Positions 1 to 7,136 of a stretch of 13,145 nucleotides of DNA are shown one piece after another. The notes under the pieces were generated by a model. That model was not told the DNA's origin, did no database searches, and was given only the letters and a program-made list of their open reading frames with translations. The DNA comes from a bacterium (GTDB lineage Bacteria; Chloroflexota; Dormibacteria; Aeolococcales; Bog-877): positions 1 through 13,145 of the forward strand of contig JAJZGN010000032.1 of assembly GCA_021798435.1 (NCBI GenBank). Reading direction: 5' to 3'. How positions within the stretch are numbered: position 1 is the first letter of the stretch; every line of letters begins with the position of its first letter. The translations under genes and the position numbers were made by a program.

Positions 1-1
1 C

Positions 2-517
2 TCCGGGCTCGAGGACCACCTCCTCGAGGGCCAGCTCGCGGGGTTCGACCGAAGCGTCCGGGAGATCACGGTGGCGGCCAGCCTGCTGGTGCCCGCCCGC
101 CCCCTGCCCCAGGCCCGCCGCGCCCGACTCCGGGACGCCGCCGCCCTGCACCGCCTCTACCAGCACGTCAGCTGGATGCGCCTGGAAAGCGCGGCCGACT
201 GGCGGGCTCGGCTCCGCGTCGAGCCCGCCTGGGTGGTCGAGGCGGAGGGCGGAGTGGTGGGGGTGGCGCGCTGGACCAAGCGCTACGGACGGGTGGTAGA
301 GGTTGGTGGGGTGGCCACGGACCCGGACCGACGCCGCCGGGGGGCGGCCACGGCCGCCGTCCTGGCGGCCACCGCACCGGCGCTGGCCACCGGCCTCACC
401 CCGGTGCTTTGCTTTCAGGACCCCGGCCTGGCCCCTCTCTACCTCAACCTCGGGTACGAGCGGGTGGGGAGGGAGCTGGCGTTCCACAGGACCCCTCGGC
501 CCGGCCTCGGCCTATGA
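2..517 (+). CDS. GNAT-family N-acetyltransferase, 5' end outside the window
   Basis: This is the C-terminal part of an acetyl-CoA-dependent N-acetyltransferase; the acceptor substrate cannot be told. The frame is open from base 2 without a stop, and the residues before the GTG at 71 (ending FDRSVREIT) read as normal protein, so the gene very probably begins upstream. GTG 71 is only a possible internal start. The GNAT acetyl-CoA loop is visible as ATDPDRRRRGAATA, a match to the R/QxxGxG/A motif. It is preceded by the V-V-G-V-A-R beta hairpin and followed by the late motif CFQDPGLAPLYLNLGYERVG, typical of the C-terminal half of the fold. The GNAT domain sits at the C terminus behind other sequence, as in two-domain actinobacterial GNAT proteins. 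The stop TGA (515-517) lies inside the putative -10 box of the next gene. Confidence 0.8.
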   Translation, partial: SGLEDHLLEGQLAGFDRSVREITVAASLLVPARPLPQARRARLRDAAALHRLYQHVSWMRLESAADWRARLRVEPAWVVEAEGGVVGVARWTKRYGRVVEVGGVATDPDRRRRGAATAAVLAATAPALATGLTPVLCFQDPGLAPLYLNLGYERVGRELAFHRTPRPGLGL

Positions 518-518
518 T
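513..518 (+). promoter_or_regulatory. Putative -10 box (TATGAT) for a leaderless zincin transcript
   Basis: TATGAT differs from the TATAAT consensus at one position and lies 6 nt before the ATG at 525, so transcription would start at or next to the start codon. No Shine-Dalgarno precedes that ATG. No good -35 box is visible. The box overlaps the GNAT stop codon. Confidence 0.45.
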
Positions 519-524
519 CGGCAG

Positions 525-1652
525 ATGGCGGACCTGAAGTCGGCGCTGGCCTGGTCGGCGCTGGTGGCCGGCGCGGCGGTGGCCGCCGAGCGGGCCGCGA
601 GCCGCTGGCGCCAGGGGAGCGGCGATGGGGCGCTGGACTGGGAGCTGGTGCGGCGCACCGCCTACTCCAGGGCGGGTGAGGACCGGCTGGACCTGGTGCG
701 GGAGGTGGGCGACACCTACCAGCCGCTGGTCCAGGAGCTGGTGCCCCTCCTGGCGCTGGCCTGCGGCTCCGGAGCCCAGTCCGCCAACTTCGGGGCGGTG
801 CGGGTGGTGGGGAGGCGTGGCTTCGTCGACCAGAACCTGGCCATGATGCAGCGGGTGATCGGGCCCCTGGAGCAGATGACCGGCAGCTTCCGCAGCAGCC
901 CCATGCTCCGGCTCCCGACCAGCCTCTACCTCGGCACCCTCCTCGGCTACATCGGGCGTCGGGTCCTGGGCCAGTACGACCCGGTGCTCAGCTTCGGCGG
1001 GGAGGAGGCGGCGTCCCTCCCCTCCCCGGCCCTGCTCATGGTGGAGCCCAACGTCCGGGATTTCCAGGAGCGGGCGGGGTTGCCGCTGGACTCGCTCCGC
1101 CGCTGGCTGATGCTCCACGAGCTGACCCACGCCTGGCAGTTCGAGCTCCACCCCTGGCTCGCACCCCACCTCACCTCACTGGTGGCCGAGCTGGCCCGCC
1201 TTCCCCGGGCCCAGGGCCCCAAGGGGCTCGAGGAGCTGGTGCAGGCGGCCCGCCAGCTCAGGCCCCAGCTGGCTGCGGTCGGTCGCATCCAGGCGGTCAT
1301 GGCCCTTCTGGAGGGCCACGCCAACTACATCATGCGCGAGGTGGGGCAGCGCCACCTCGCCGACTTCGAGACTCTCGATCAGGCCTTCCACCGCCGCCAG
1401 GAGCAGCCAACCACCCTGGAGCGGCTGCTGCTGATCATCTCCGGGGTGGCGCTCAAGCTGCAGCAGTACCAGCAGGGGGAGCGCTTCCTTCGCCAGATCC
1501 GCGAGGGGGGAGGTGAGGCGGCGCTGGCCCGGGTCTGGAGCGGCCCTGAATCGTTGCCCAGCTGGGGCGAGGTCCGCAGACCAGAGCGCTGGCTGGAACG
1601 GATGGGCTACCAGCGCACCTGGCCGGGCTGGGCCTCGTCCCAGCCTGCCTGA
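525..1652 (+). CDS. Zinc-dependent metalloprotease, DUF2342/zincin-like
   Basis: A 375-aa protein of the actinobacterial putative-hydrolase family (DUF2342, some members labelled coenzyme F420 biosynthesis-associated); the biochemical role of this family is not established. The zinc site is visible as HELTH at residues 198-202 within LMLHELTHAWQFELHPWL. The conserved downstream segment EGHANYIMREVG starts at Glu263 and probably supplies the third ligand. The N terminus has the family-like DWELVRRTAY segment after a short hydrophobic Ala/Val-rich stretch (about residues 7-20), which could be a weak membrane anchor but has no clear cleavage site. The ATG at 525 was chosen because it follows TATGAT by 6 nt and the longer reading into the GNAT gene is only an overlapping frame. 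The gene is co-oriented with its neighbours, separated by 7 nt from the GNAT gene and by a 117-nt gap from the next large gene. Confidence 0.85.
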   Translation: MADLKSALAWSALVAGAAVAAERAASRWRQGSGDGALDWELVRRTAYSRAGEDRLDLVREVGDTYQPLVQELVPLLALACGSGAQSANFGAVRVVGRRGFVDQNLAMMQRVIGPLEQMTGSFRSSPMLRLPTSLYLGTLLGYIGRRVLGQYDPVLSFGGEEAASLPSPALLMVEPNVRDFQERAGLPLDSLRRWLMLHELTHAWQFELHPWLAPHLTSLVAELARLPRAQGPKGLEELVQAARQLRPQLAAVGRIQAVMALLEGHANYIMREVGQRHLADFETLDQAFHRRQEQPTTLERLLLIISGVALKLQQYQQGERFLRQIREGGGEAALARVWSGPESLPSWGEVRRPERWLERMGYQRTWPGWASSQPA

Positions 1653-1695
1653 GCCGAGGATTCGGCGCTCGGTATCACAGCGGCCGCATCTTGCG

Positions 1696-1701
1696 TACAC
1701 T
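1696..1701 (+). promoter_or_regulatory. Putative -10 box (TACACT) for the downstream operon
   Basis: TACACT fits TAnnnT and lies 6 nt before GTG 1708, the same geometry seen at other starts in this window. The hexamer 17 nt upstream (TATCAC, 1673-1678) is a poor -35 match. It lies in the longest gap of this region and heads the five-gene operon. Confidence 0.4.
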
Positions 1702-1707
1702 GCGCGG

Positions 1708-1773
1708 GTGAACTGCCTGCGGGCGGGGTTTCTCCGACCCGACCTTCGAGTCCTCACGGAGCTGATGCCATGA
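1708..1773 (+). CDS. Putative 21-codon leader peptide overlapping the next start
   Basis: A short frame opens with GTG 6 nt after the TACACT box and encodes MNCLRAGFLRPDLRVLTELMP. Its TGA (1771-1773) overlaps the ATG at 1770 as ATGA, the arrangement used for translational coupling. The peptide has no homology I recognise, no run of a single regulatory amino acid and no obvious attenuator hairpin, so a sensing role is not supported. It could simply be a leaderless ribosome-entry frame for the operon, or chance. The Shine-Dalgarno GGAG of the next gene (1758-1761) lies inside it. Confidence 0.35.
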   Translation: MNCLRAGFLRPDLRVLTELMP

Positions 1774-3308
1774 AGATCTCCCTCCGCCTCCCCGGCGGCA
1801 CCTCCCTCCCCGGCGCCCTGCGCCGGCTCATCGAGCCACCTCCCTCCCGGCAGCTGGTGCCGGCCCTGGTCCCGGTCGGCGTCCCCGGCGCCTGGCGGGT
1901 CCCGGATCAGCAGATCTTCCACCCGGTTTTCGGGCGCAAGCGCGACGAGAACCCGGCTCCCGGACCCGAGGAGGAGCCATCGGAATCCGCCGAGGCCGCC
2001 GCCCAAGGCGCCGGCCCGATGGTGCCCGGGGCGGACGGGCTGCCGCCCATCCCGTCCGCGCCGGAACCGGGCGAGCCCCGCGAGGAGGAGCCCGCCGCGG
2101 CGGCGCCCGAGGAGGCGGCGACGGCGCCCGCCGCTGAGGAGGCGGGTTGGTCCTCCTACCAGCAGCCCGCGGAGCCGTCTCCGTTCTCGTTCGAGGCCGA
2201 GCCGGAGCGGCCGGACCTCCCCGCCTGGACCCCCACCCCGCTCGGGGAGTCGGCGTTCCCGGCGTTCCCCACCGAGACCGAGGAGACCCCGGGACCATGG
2301 GGGTCGCCCCAGGGCCCGGAGGTGGTGGCCTTCCCCGGCGGCGACTACCAGGAGCCGGCTCCGGAGGCCAGCTGGCCCTCCCCTTCCCAGGATCCCGTCT
2401 GGGGAGCCCAAGCTGGGGACGCAGAGGCCGCCGCGGAGGCTGAACTACCGGAATCCCACTTCGCGGAGGAGGCGGCCGAGGCTGCTCCGGGGGAGCTGGA
2501 GCCGGCCGACGTGATCGAGGCCCCGGCTGAGCCCGCTTCCGAGGAGGAGGCCGCCCCGGCTGGGGAGTACGCCCTGGAGCCGGAGCCCGCCACCTGGGCC
2601 GCTGAGGAGCCCCCGGCGCCGACATACCTCACCTACCCCGCCGAGGAGCCCCCGGCCCACCTGGGGGCCGTGGCGCTGGTGGAGGACGCCCGCGCCTTCC
2701 CCCTCCCCGAGGGCGAGGTCCTCTTCCGCAACCTCCGAGCTGGTTTCACCGACCCGGCCCGGCTGCTCCGGCACCTGGCCGGAGAGGGGCACACCGGGGT
2801 GCTCCACGTCGCCGCCGCGGAGGGGCGCAACACCTACGTGGTCCTGGTGGACGGGTACGTGGTGGCGGTCGCCGGCGACGCCCAGGGCCGGGTCACCACC
2901 ACCAACCGAGTGGCCTTCCCCAACTTCCCCAACAGCCAGGACGTGCTCAACGTGGTCACCTACCCCCGGGAGATCGCCCGGGGGTTGGGGCTCCTGCTCC
3001 ACGCCCCGGTGCACTTCCGGGGGCTGGGGGCGATGTTCGTCAACCTGGACGGGCTGCGGAGCTACCTCAGCAAGCACTCGGCGTCCGGGGGCATGGTGGT
3101 GGCCTCGGACCAGGGCACCGGCGTCGCCCTCTTCGACGACGGCCGGCTGGTGGGGGCCTACACCGGCAACCAGGCTCCCGAGGGAGACCTCACTCCACTC
3201 CGCGAGCTGATCAAGGACCTGGACGCCGAGATCGACGTGCGCATGGGCGGCCCCAAGGAGCTGGACCCGATCCCGCTGGACACTCTGCTGGCCGGCTACC
3301 CTCTGTGA
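1770..3308 (+). CDS. Two-domain DUF4388-like protein with long acidic Pro/Ala/Glu linker
   Basis: A 512-aa cytoplasmic-looking protein of unknown function. Residues 1-55 form a short basic/proline segment ending GRKRDENP. Residues about 60-305 are a low-complexity linker of Pro, Ala and Glu with short repeats such as AEEPPAP/AEEPPAH, surely disordered. Residues about 314-512 are folded and contain two related units. The first, around 331-371, has LLRHLAGEGHTGVLHV and VLVDGYVVAVAGD. The second, around 429-468, has LRSYLSKHSASGGMVV and ALFDDGRLVGAYTG. Both resemble the DUF4388/PATAN pattern (short helix, GVL/GMV strand, then FxDGxLV), a family often found with response regulators and motility or GTPase systems; assignment is from pattern only. 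The start is supported by GGAG (1758-1761) with 8-nt spacing. Its stop overlaps the methyltransferase start (GTGA), so the two are translationally coupled. Confidence 0.8.
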   Translation: MKISLRLPGGTSLPGALRRLIEPPPSRQLVPALVPVGVPGAWRVPDQQIFHPVFGRKRDENPAPGPEEEPSESAEAAAQGAGPMVPGADGLPPIPSAPEPGEPREEEPAAAAPEEAATAPAAEEAGWSSYQQPAEPSPFSFEAEPERPDLPAWTPTPLGESAFPAFPTETEETPGPWGSPQGPEVVAFPGGDYQEPAPEASWPSPSQDPVWGAQAGDAEAAAEAELPESHFAEEAAEAAPGELEPADVIEAPAEPASEEEAAPAGEYALEPEPATWAAEEPPAPTYLTYPAEEPPAHLGAVALVEDARAFPLPEGEVLFRNLRAGFTDPARLLRHLAGEGHTGVLHVAAAEGRNTYVVLVDGYVVAVAGDAQGRVTTTNRVAFPNFPNSQDVLNVVTYPREIARGLGLLLHAPVHFRGLGAMFVNLDGLRSYLSKHSASGGMVVASDQGTGVALFDDGRLVGAYTGNQAPEGDLTPLRELIKDLDAEIDVRMGGPKELDPIPLDTLLAGYPL

Positions 3309-4096
3309 CCGAGGGGCCGGACCCCGAGCCGGCCGACAGCCGCTCCCAGTTTGCGCGCGTCGCTGAGGCCTACCGCACCAGCAAGACCCACGCCGATCCG
3401 GTGGCTCTGGCTCGCTTTTTGGAGCTGGCCGAGCTGAGGCCCAACCACCGGGTCCTGGATGTGGCCACCGGCGCCGGCCACGTCGCCCTGGCAGCCGCCC
3501 CCCAGGTCCGCGAGGTCGTGGCCCTCGACTTGACGCCGGAGATGTTGCAGCAGGCCCGGGCCCAGGCGGCGGAGCGCGAGATCCGCAACGTGGAGTTCGT
3601 GCTGGGGGATGCCGAGGCGCTCGAGTTCCCCTCCTCCTCCTTCGATCGGGTCCTGGTGCGCTCCGCGCCCCACCACTTCCGGCACCTGATCCCCGCCCTG
3701 GCGGAGTTCCACCGGGTGCTGGTGCCCGGAGGGGCGCTGGCGGTGAGCGACTGCTCCCCACCTCCGGTGGTGCGGGACTGGCTGGAGGTGGTGGAGGTGG
3801 GTCGCGACCCGTCCCACATCCGCAGCCGGGAGCTGGAGGAGTGGCGGGCGCTGCTGCAGTCGCTGGGATACACCGTGGAGCTGGCGGAGCGGATCGAGCA
3901 GGAGAACGACGTCCTGGCGTGGTTCGACCGGGCCGGAGTGGACGACCCCACACGGCGGCGGCTCCTCGACTATTACGAAACCGCCCCCCAGGCGGTGCGC
4001 GAGCAGCTCAGCCCCCAGTGGCGGGAGGGGCGCTTCTACCACCGCTACTGGCAGGGGCTGCTGCGAGCGCGAAGGCCGCTGGAACCGGTCCTCTGA
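3305..4096 (+). CDS. Class I SAM-dependent methyltransferase (UbiE-like)
   Basis: A 263-aa methyltransferase with a Rossmann fold; it transfers a methyl group from S-adenosylmethionine to an unknown acceptor. Motif I is VLDVATGAGHVALAAA (Asp52, Gly56, Gly58). The acidic residue that binds the SAM ribose is Asp75 in VVALDLTPEML. The adenine-contacting motif is GDAEALEFP (Asp102), followed by FDRVLVRSAPHHF and the post-motif LVPGGALAVSD. The N-terminal QFARVAEAYRTSKTH segment is typical of UbiE/Coq5-like enzymes, but this does not identify a quinone substrate. The C-terminal third (WLEVVEVGRDPSHIRSRELEEW and a long helix) is probably the substrate cap. The GTG start overlaps the stop of the previous gene by 4 nt. 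Confidence 0.88.
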   Translation: MTEGPDPEPADSRSQFARVAEAYRTSKTHADPVALARFLELAELRPNHRVLDVATGAGHVALAAAPQVREVVALDLTPEMLQQARAQAAEREIRNVEFVLGDAEALEFPSSSFDRVLVRSAPHHFRHLIPALAEFHRVLVPGGALAVSDCSPPPVVRDWLEVVEVGRDPSHIRSRELEEWRALLQSLGYTVELAERIEQENDVLAWFDRAGVDDPTRRRLLDYYETAPQAVREQLSPQWREGRFYHRYWQGLLRARRPLEPVL

Positions 4097-4104
4097 CCGT
4101 CGGT

Positions 4105-4110
4105 TAGGGT
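4105..4110 (+). promoter_or_regulatory. Putative -10 box (TAGGGT), internal operon promoter
   Basis: TAGGGT fits TAnnnT and lies 7 nt before the ATG at 4118, in the only non-overlapping junction of the operon (21 nt between genes). No Shine-Dalgarno precedes that ATG, consistent with a leaderless start. No -35 box is recognisable. Confidence 0.35.
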
Positions 4111-4117
4111 TCCCTTG

Positions 4118-4501
4118 ATGGCTGAGCCGATCGACCTCAGCGGGGTGCACCGGGAGCTTGACCTGCTCAAGCGCCAGCTCTGTCACTGCCAGCTGCGGGG
4201 CGAGTGCCTGGGCTGCAAGGGGGTGGAGATGGTGCGCCAGCAGCTCGAGGCGGTGGTGGCCGCAGCCTCGCAGCCGGTACTCCTCCAGGTGGCCCAGGAG
4301 GCGGCCGCCAAGGACATGGTCTCCCAGTTCACCCAGATGCAGGAGCGGCTGATGGATGACCCCGCCATCCGCCAGGCGGCGGACGCCTTTCGGGAGCGGC
4401 TCCTGGAGGACCCCGAGGTCCGCAACCTCATGGAGGAGCTGATGAAGCGGCTCGGCCCGGAGGGCCTCGGAGGTTTGGGAGGGCCGGAGGGGCTTCCGTG
4501 A
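4118..4501 (+). CDS. Small CxC...CxxC protein, mostly helical, unknown function
   Basis: A 127-aa protein I do not recognise with certainty. Near the N terminus is a four-cysteine cluster, Cys22-x-Cys24-x5-Cys30-x2-Cys33 (CHCQLRGECLGCKG), compatible with zinc or iron-sulfur binding. The rest is predicted helical and charged, with the repeated pattern RLMDDPAIRQAADAF and RLLEDPEVRNLMEEL. That pattern weakly recalls YlbF/YmcA-type helical proteins, but this is only a resemblance. The tail is Gly/Leu/Pro-rich (GPEGLGGLGGPEGLP) and looks disordered. An in-frame TTG directly precedes the ATG; ATG 4118 is preferred. Its stop overlaps the GTG of the CoA-ester lyase by 4 nt, suggesting coupled synthesis and possibly a shared role. 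Confidence 0.75.
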   Translation: MAEPIDLSGVHRELDLLKRQLCHCQLRGECLGCKGVEMVRQQLEAVVAAASQPVLLQVAQEAAAKDMVSQFTQMQERLMDDPAIRQAADAFRERLLEDPEVRNLMEELMKRLGPEGLGGLGGPEGLP

Positions 4502-5373
4502 GGCGCCGCTCGGTCCTGGTGCTGCCCGGCGACTCCGAGCGGATGGTGGCCAAGGCCCAGGCGGTGCCGGCGGATGAGGTCGTGCTGGACCTGGAGGACG
4601 CCGTCTCCCCCGACCCGGAGTTGAAGAGGGTGGCCCGGGCCCGGCTCTTGGAGCTGGCGCTCCAGCACCCCTTCGCGGGCCGCCGGCTGGCGGTGCGGGT
4701 GAACCGGGTCGGCACCCGCGAGGCGCTGGACGACCTTCTCGAGGTGGTCCCCAGACTTGGCCCCCGGCTCTCTTCGGTGGTGGTGCCCAAGGTCCAGGGG
4801 CCGTCCGAGGTCACCTTCGTCGACACGCTGCTGGCGGCGCTGGAGCCCAGAGGGCACCGGGTGGAGATCCAGATCCAGATCGAGGACCCGCGAGGACTCG
4901 AAGCGGTTACCGAGCTGGCAGGGGCCTCGCCCCGCCTCTCCTCCCTGATCTTCGGCCCCGGTGACTTCGCCGCGGCGATGGGCATGCCCACCCTGGCCAT
5001 CGGGCGGGAGGCCCCCGACTATCCGGGCGACATCTGGCACTATCCCCTCTACCGGATCGCGGTCGCGGCCCGGGCTCGGGGGCTCCAGGTGGTGGACGGC
5101 CCCTACTCGGTGCTGGATGACGAGGAGGGGCTGGCCCGCTCCTGCCTGCGGGCCGTGGCGCTCGGGGTGGACGGCAAATGGGCGATCCACCCGGGGCAGC
5201 TGGAGACGATCAATCGAACCTTCACCCCCGACAGCGAGCAGGTGGAGGGTGCCCGGGCAGTTCTGGCCGGGCTGGGCCCCGGGGGGGCCCGGAGGATGGG
5301 CGCGGAGATGGTGGACGAGGCCAGCCGGCGGCTGGCGGAGTCCGTCCTCACAAGGGCCGGGGAGAGCTGGTGA
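4498..5373 (+). CDS. CoA-ester lyase, CitE/HpcH-HpaI aldolase family
   Basis: A 291-aa TIM-barrel enzyme of the citrate lyase beta/malyl-CoA lyase superfamily, expected to catalyse a Mg2+-dependent retro-Claisen cleavage or condensation of a CoA thioester such as malyl- or citramalyl-CoA; the exact substrate is not readable. Family signatures in order are SVLVLPGDSERMVAKA, VVLDLEDAVSP (31-38), Arg67 in AVRVN, the metal-ligand Glu129 in IQIQIEDPRG, and Asp156 in LIFGPGDFAAAMGMP. Late signatures are DYPGDIWHYPLYR and GKWAIHPGQLETINRTFTP. Length and motif order are complete. Neighbouring citrate lyase alpha or gamma genes are absent, so it is not part of a citrate lyase complex here; a stand-alone lyase is more likely. 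The GTG start and the GTG of the next gene form 4-nt overlaps with the preceding stops. Confidence 0.88.
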   Translation: MRRRSVLVLPGDSERMVAKAQAVPADEVVLDLEDAVSPDPELKRVARARLLELALQHPFAGRRLAVRVNRVGTREALDDLLEVVPRLGPRLSSVVVPKVQGPSEVTFVDTLLAALEPRGHRVEIQIQIEDPRGLEAVTELAGASPRLSSLIFGPGDFAAAMGMPTLAIGREAPDYPGDIWHYPLYRIAVAARARGLQVVDGPYSVLDDEEGLARSCLRAVALGVDGKWAIHPGQLETINRTFTPDSEQVEGARAVLAGLGPGGARRMGAEMVDEASRRLAESVLTRAGESW

Positions 5374-6512
5374 CCTCCGAGCGCCCGCAGCTCTCGAGGG
5401 AGACCCTTTTGGTCCACGGGTCCAGCCGGTCGGACCAGCGCACCGGGGCCCTGGTCCCGCCGCTGGTGCTCTCCGCCACCTACGCCCATGGGAACCAGGA
5501 AAAGCTCGCCTACTCCCGGGACCGCAACCCCACCTGGGAGCTTCTGGAAGCCGCGGTGGCGCAGCTGGAGGGGGCGGCAGGAGCGGTGGCCTTCGCCTCC
5601 GGCATGGCCGGGATCTCCGCCGCCCTGGAGCTTCTCCCGATGGGGGGGGAGGTGGTGGTGGCCCAGGACGCCTACACCGGCACCCGCGACCTGCTCTCCC
5701 ACCTCAGCTCGACCGGGCGGCTGCGGGCGCGGAGGGTGGACGCCACCGCCCCGGCCGCCCTGGAGGAGATCGGAGGGGCGGAGATGGTCTGGCTGGAGAG
5801 CATGGGGAATCCCCTCCTCAGCGTTCCCGACCTCCGGGCCTGGGCCGCGGCCGCGCACCGCCGGGGGGCGATCCTTCTGGTGGACAACACTCTGGCCACC
5901 CCGCTCCTCTGCCGCCCCCTGGAGCTGGGCGCGGACCTCGTGGCCCACTCGGCTTCCAAGCACCTCGGGGGCCACAGCGACCTCATGCTGGGGGTGGTGG
6001 CCGGACAGGACCCCGAGCTCATCTCGCGGCTGCGCCAGCACCGCACCCGGCAGGGTGGCTGCCCCGGTCAGATGGAAGCCTGGCTGGCGCTCCGGGGGAT
6101 GCGCACCCTGGCGGTGCGCCTATCCCGCCAGTGCCAGACCGCGGACTTTTTGGCCCGGGAGCTGACCGGGACTCCTCGGGTGAAGGAGGTCCACTATCCC
6201 GGGCTTGCCACCCATCCCCAGCATCGACTGGCGGAGGAACAGCTGGAGGGGGGGTTCGGCGCCCTGCTGGCGCTGGAGCTGGAGGTCGAAGCGGAGGCGG
6301 CGGAGAGGGTCTGCACCTCCACCAGGATCTGGACCAATGCCACCAGCCTCGGGTCCGTGGAGTCGCTGCTGGAGCGCCGGGGAAGGTGGGCCGGAGAGGA
6401 GTATCTGCCCCCGGGGTTGCTCCGCCTCTCCTGCGGGATCGAGAACCGGGAGGATCTCCTGGAGGACCTGGGGCGGGCCCTGGCTCAGGTGGGGGCCGGC
6501 CCGCTCGCCTGA
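5370..6512 (+). CDS. Cystathionine gamma-synthase/lyase family PLP enzyme
   Basis: A 380-aa fold-type I PLP enzyme of the Cys/Met metabolism family (cystathionine gamma-synthase, gamma-lyase, methionine gamma-lyase or sulfhydrylase). Visible landmarks are YSRDRNPT (48-55, phosphate-binding Tyr/Arg of the partner subunit), AFASGMAGI (74-82), Asp172 in VDNTLATP for the pyridine nitrogen, and the Schiff-base Lys197 in HSASKHLGGHSD. TSLGSVESL and LLRLSCGIENREDLLEDL mark the C-terminal domain. The segment after SVESL reads ERRGRWAGEEYLPPG rather than the SMTHA motif of classic enzymes, so the reaction within the family is uncertain. The GTG at 5370 overlaps the previous stop (GTGA). The 3' end overlaps the convergent tetR-type gene by 28 bp. 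Confidence 0.87.
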   Translation: MTSERPQLSRETLLVHGSSRSDQRTGALVPPLVLSATYAHGNQEKLAYSRDRNPTWELLEAAVAQLEGAAGAVAFASGMAGISAALELLPMGGEVVVAQDAYTGTRDLLSHLSSTGRLRARRVDATAPAALEEIGGAEMVWLESMGNPLLSVPDLRAWAAAAHRRGAILLVDNTLATPLLCRPLELGADLVAHSASKHLGGHSDLMLGVVAGQDPELISRLRQHRTRQGGCPGQMEAWLALRGMRTLAVRLSRQCQTADFLARELTGTPRVKEVHYPGLATHPQHRLAEEQLEGGFGALLALELEVEAEAAERVCTSTRIWTNATSLGSVESLLERRGRWAGEEYLPPGLLRLSCGIENREDLLEDLGRALAQVGAGPLA

Positions 6513-7096
6513 AGGAGCCGCCCCAGGAGATCCAGGATCGCCTCCCGCACGGCGCCGAGGTCCGAGTCCCCGAGGGCCAGCTCGGTCAGGGCCCCGTCCA
6601 TGGTCATGGCGATGGCGCGGGCCAGGGGGGCCACCGGCCCCTCCACATCCCCCTCGGCGAGGCGCTCCTCGAGGTAGCGGCGGATGAAGGCCACGATGGT
6701 GTCCCGGCGGAGCCGCAGAGAGGCCTGGAGCCCGGGGTTGCGCTGGGCCTCGGCCAGGGCCCCCAGGAGGAGCGCCCCCTCCCCGCCCCGGGCCAGCCGG
6801 GAGAGGTAGAAGTCGACGGCGTGGGCCAGACGCGCCCTGGGGTCCTGGATGGCCGCCATCTCCGCCATCAGCCCCGCCATCTCCACCTCCGCCCCCAGGG
6901 TGCAGGCGGCGGCGTACAGCTCGGCCTTGCCGCTGAAGTAGCGGTAGATCAGTCCCACCGAGACCTTCGCCTCGGCGGCGATCTCGGGCACCGAGGTGGC
7001 CTGCGGACCGGAGCGGGAGAAGGCCCGAGCCGCGCCCTCCAGGATGCGACGGCGCATCTGGTCGGCGTGCTCGCTGACCGCCGGCTGGATGGTCAA
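6485..7096 (-). CDS. TetR/AcrR-family transcriptional repressor
   Basis: A 203-aa repressor. The N-terminal DNA-binding domain is clear: RRRILEGAARAFSRSG (15-30), then the helix-turn-helix SVPEIAAEAKVSVGLIYRYFSGKAEL (35-60) with the hallmark Y-x-Y-F and KxEL. The remaining helices form a ligand and dimerisation domain whose ligand is unknown. The start is TTG at 7096, chosen because GAGGAG lies about 5 nt upstream on the minus strand and no ATG is suitably placed. It diverges from the MMPL exporter gene, with a perfect 22-bp palindrome between them, so it most likely represses both itself and the exporter and is released by an exported compound. The 3' end runs 28 bp into the convergent PLP-enzyme gene. 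Confidence 0.9.
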   Translation of the reverse strand: MTIQPAVSEHADQMRRRILEGAARAFSRSGPQATSVPEIAAEAKVSVGLIYRYFSGKAELYAAACTLGAEVEMAGLMAEMAAIQDPRARLAHAVDFYLSRLARGGEGALLLGALAEAQRNPGLQASLRLRRDTIVAFIRRYLEERLAEGDVEGPVAPLARAIAMTMDGALTELALGDSDLGAVREAILDLLGRLLQASGPAPT

Positions 7097-7127
7097 GCTG
7101 GCTCCTCTGCTCCACGGCCCGGCCTGT

Positions 7128-7133
7128 TACCCT
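7128..7133 (+). promoter_or_regulatory. Putative -10 box (TACCCT) of the MMPL gene
   Basis: TACCCT fits TAnnnT and would place transcription start near 7140, immediately before the palindromic operator at 7143-7164, where a bound repressor would block initiation. The -35 region is not recognisable. Confidence 0.3.
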
Positions 7134-7136
7134 GTA

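Noticed and set aside
2608..2658. Repeated GAGGAGCCCCCGGC units, considered as a DNA repeat element
   Set aside because: They encode the AEEPP repeats of the disordered linker and are explained by the low-complexity protein sequence.
2445..3953. A 502-codon minus-strand frame opposite the DUF4388-like and methyltransferase genes
   Set aside because: Composition is Pro/Arg/Gly/His-biased without motifs, while the plus-strand frames have recognisable domains and coupled starts.
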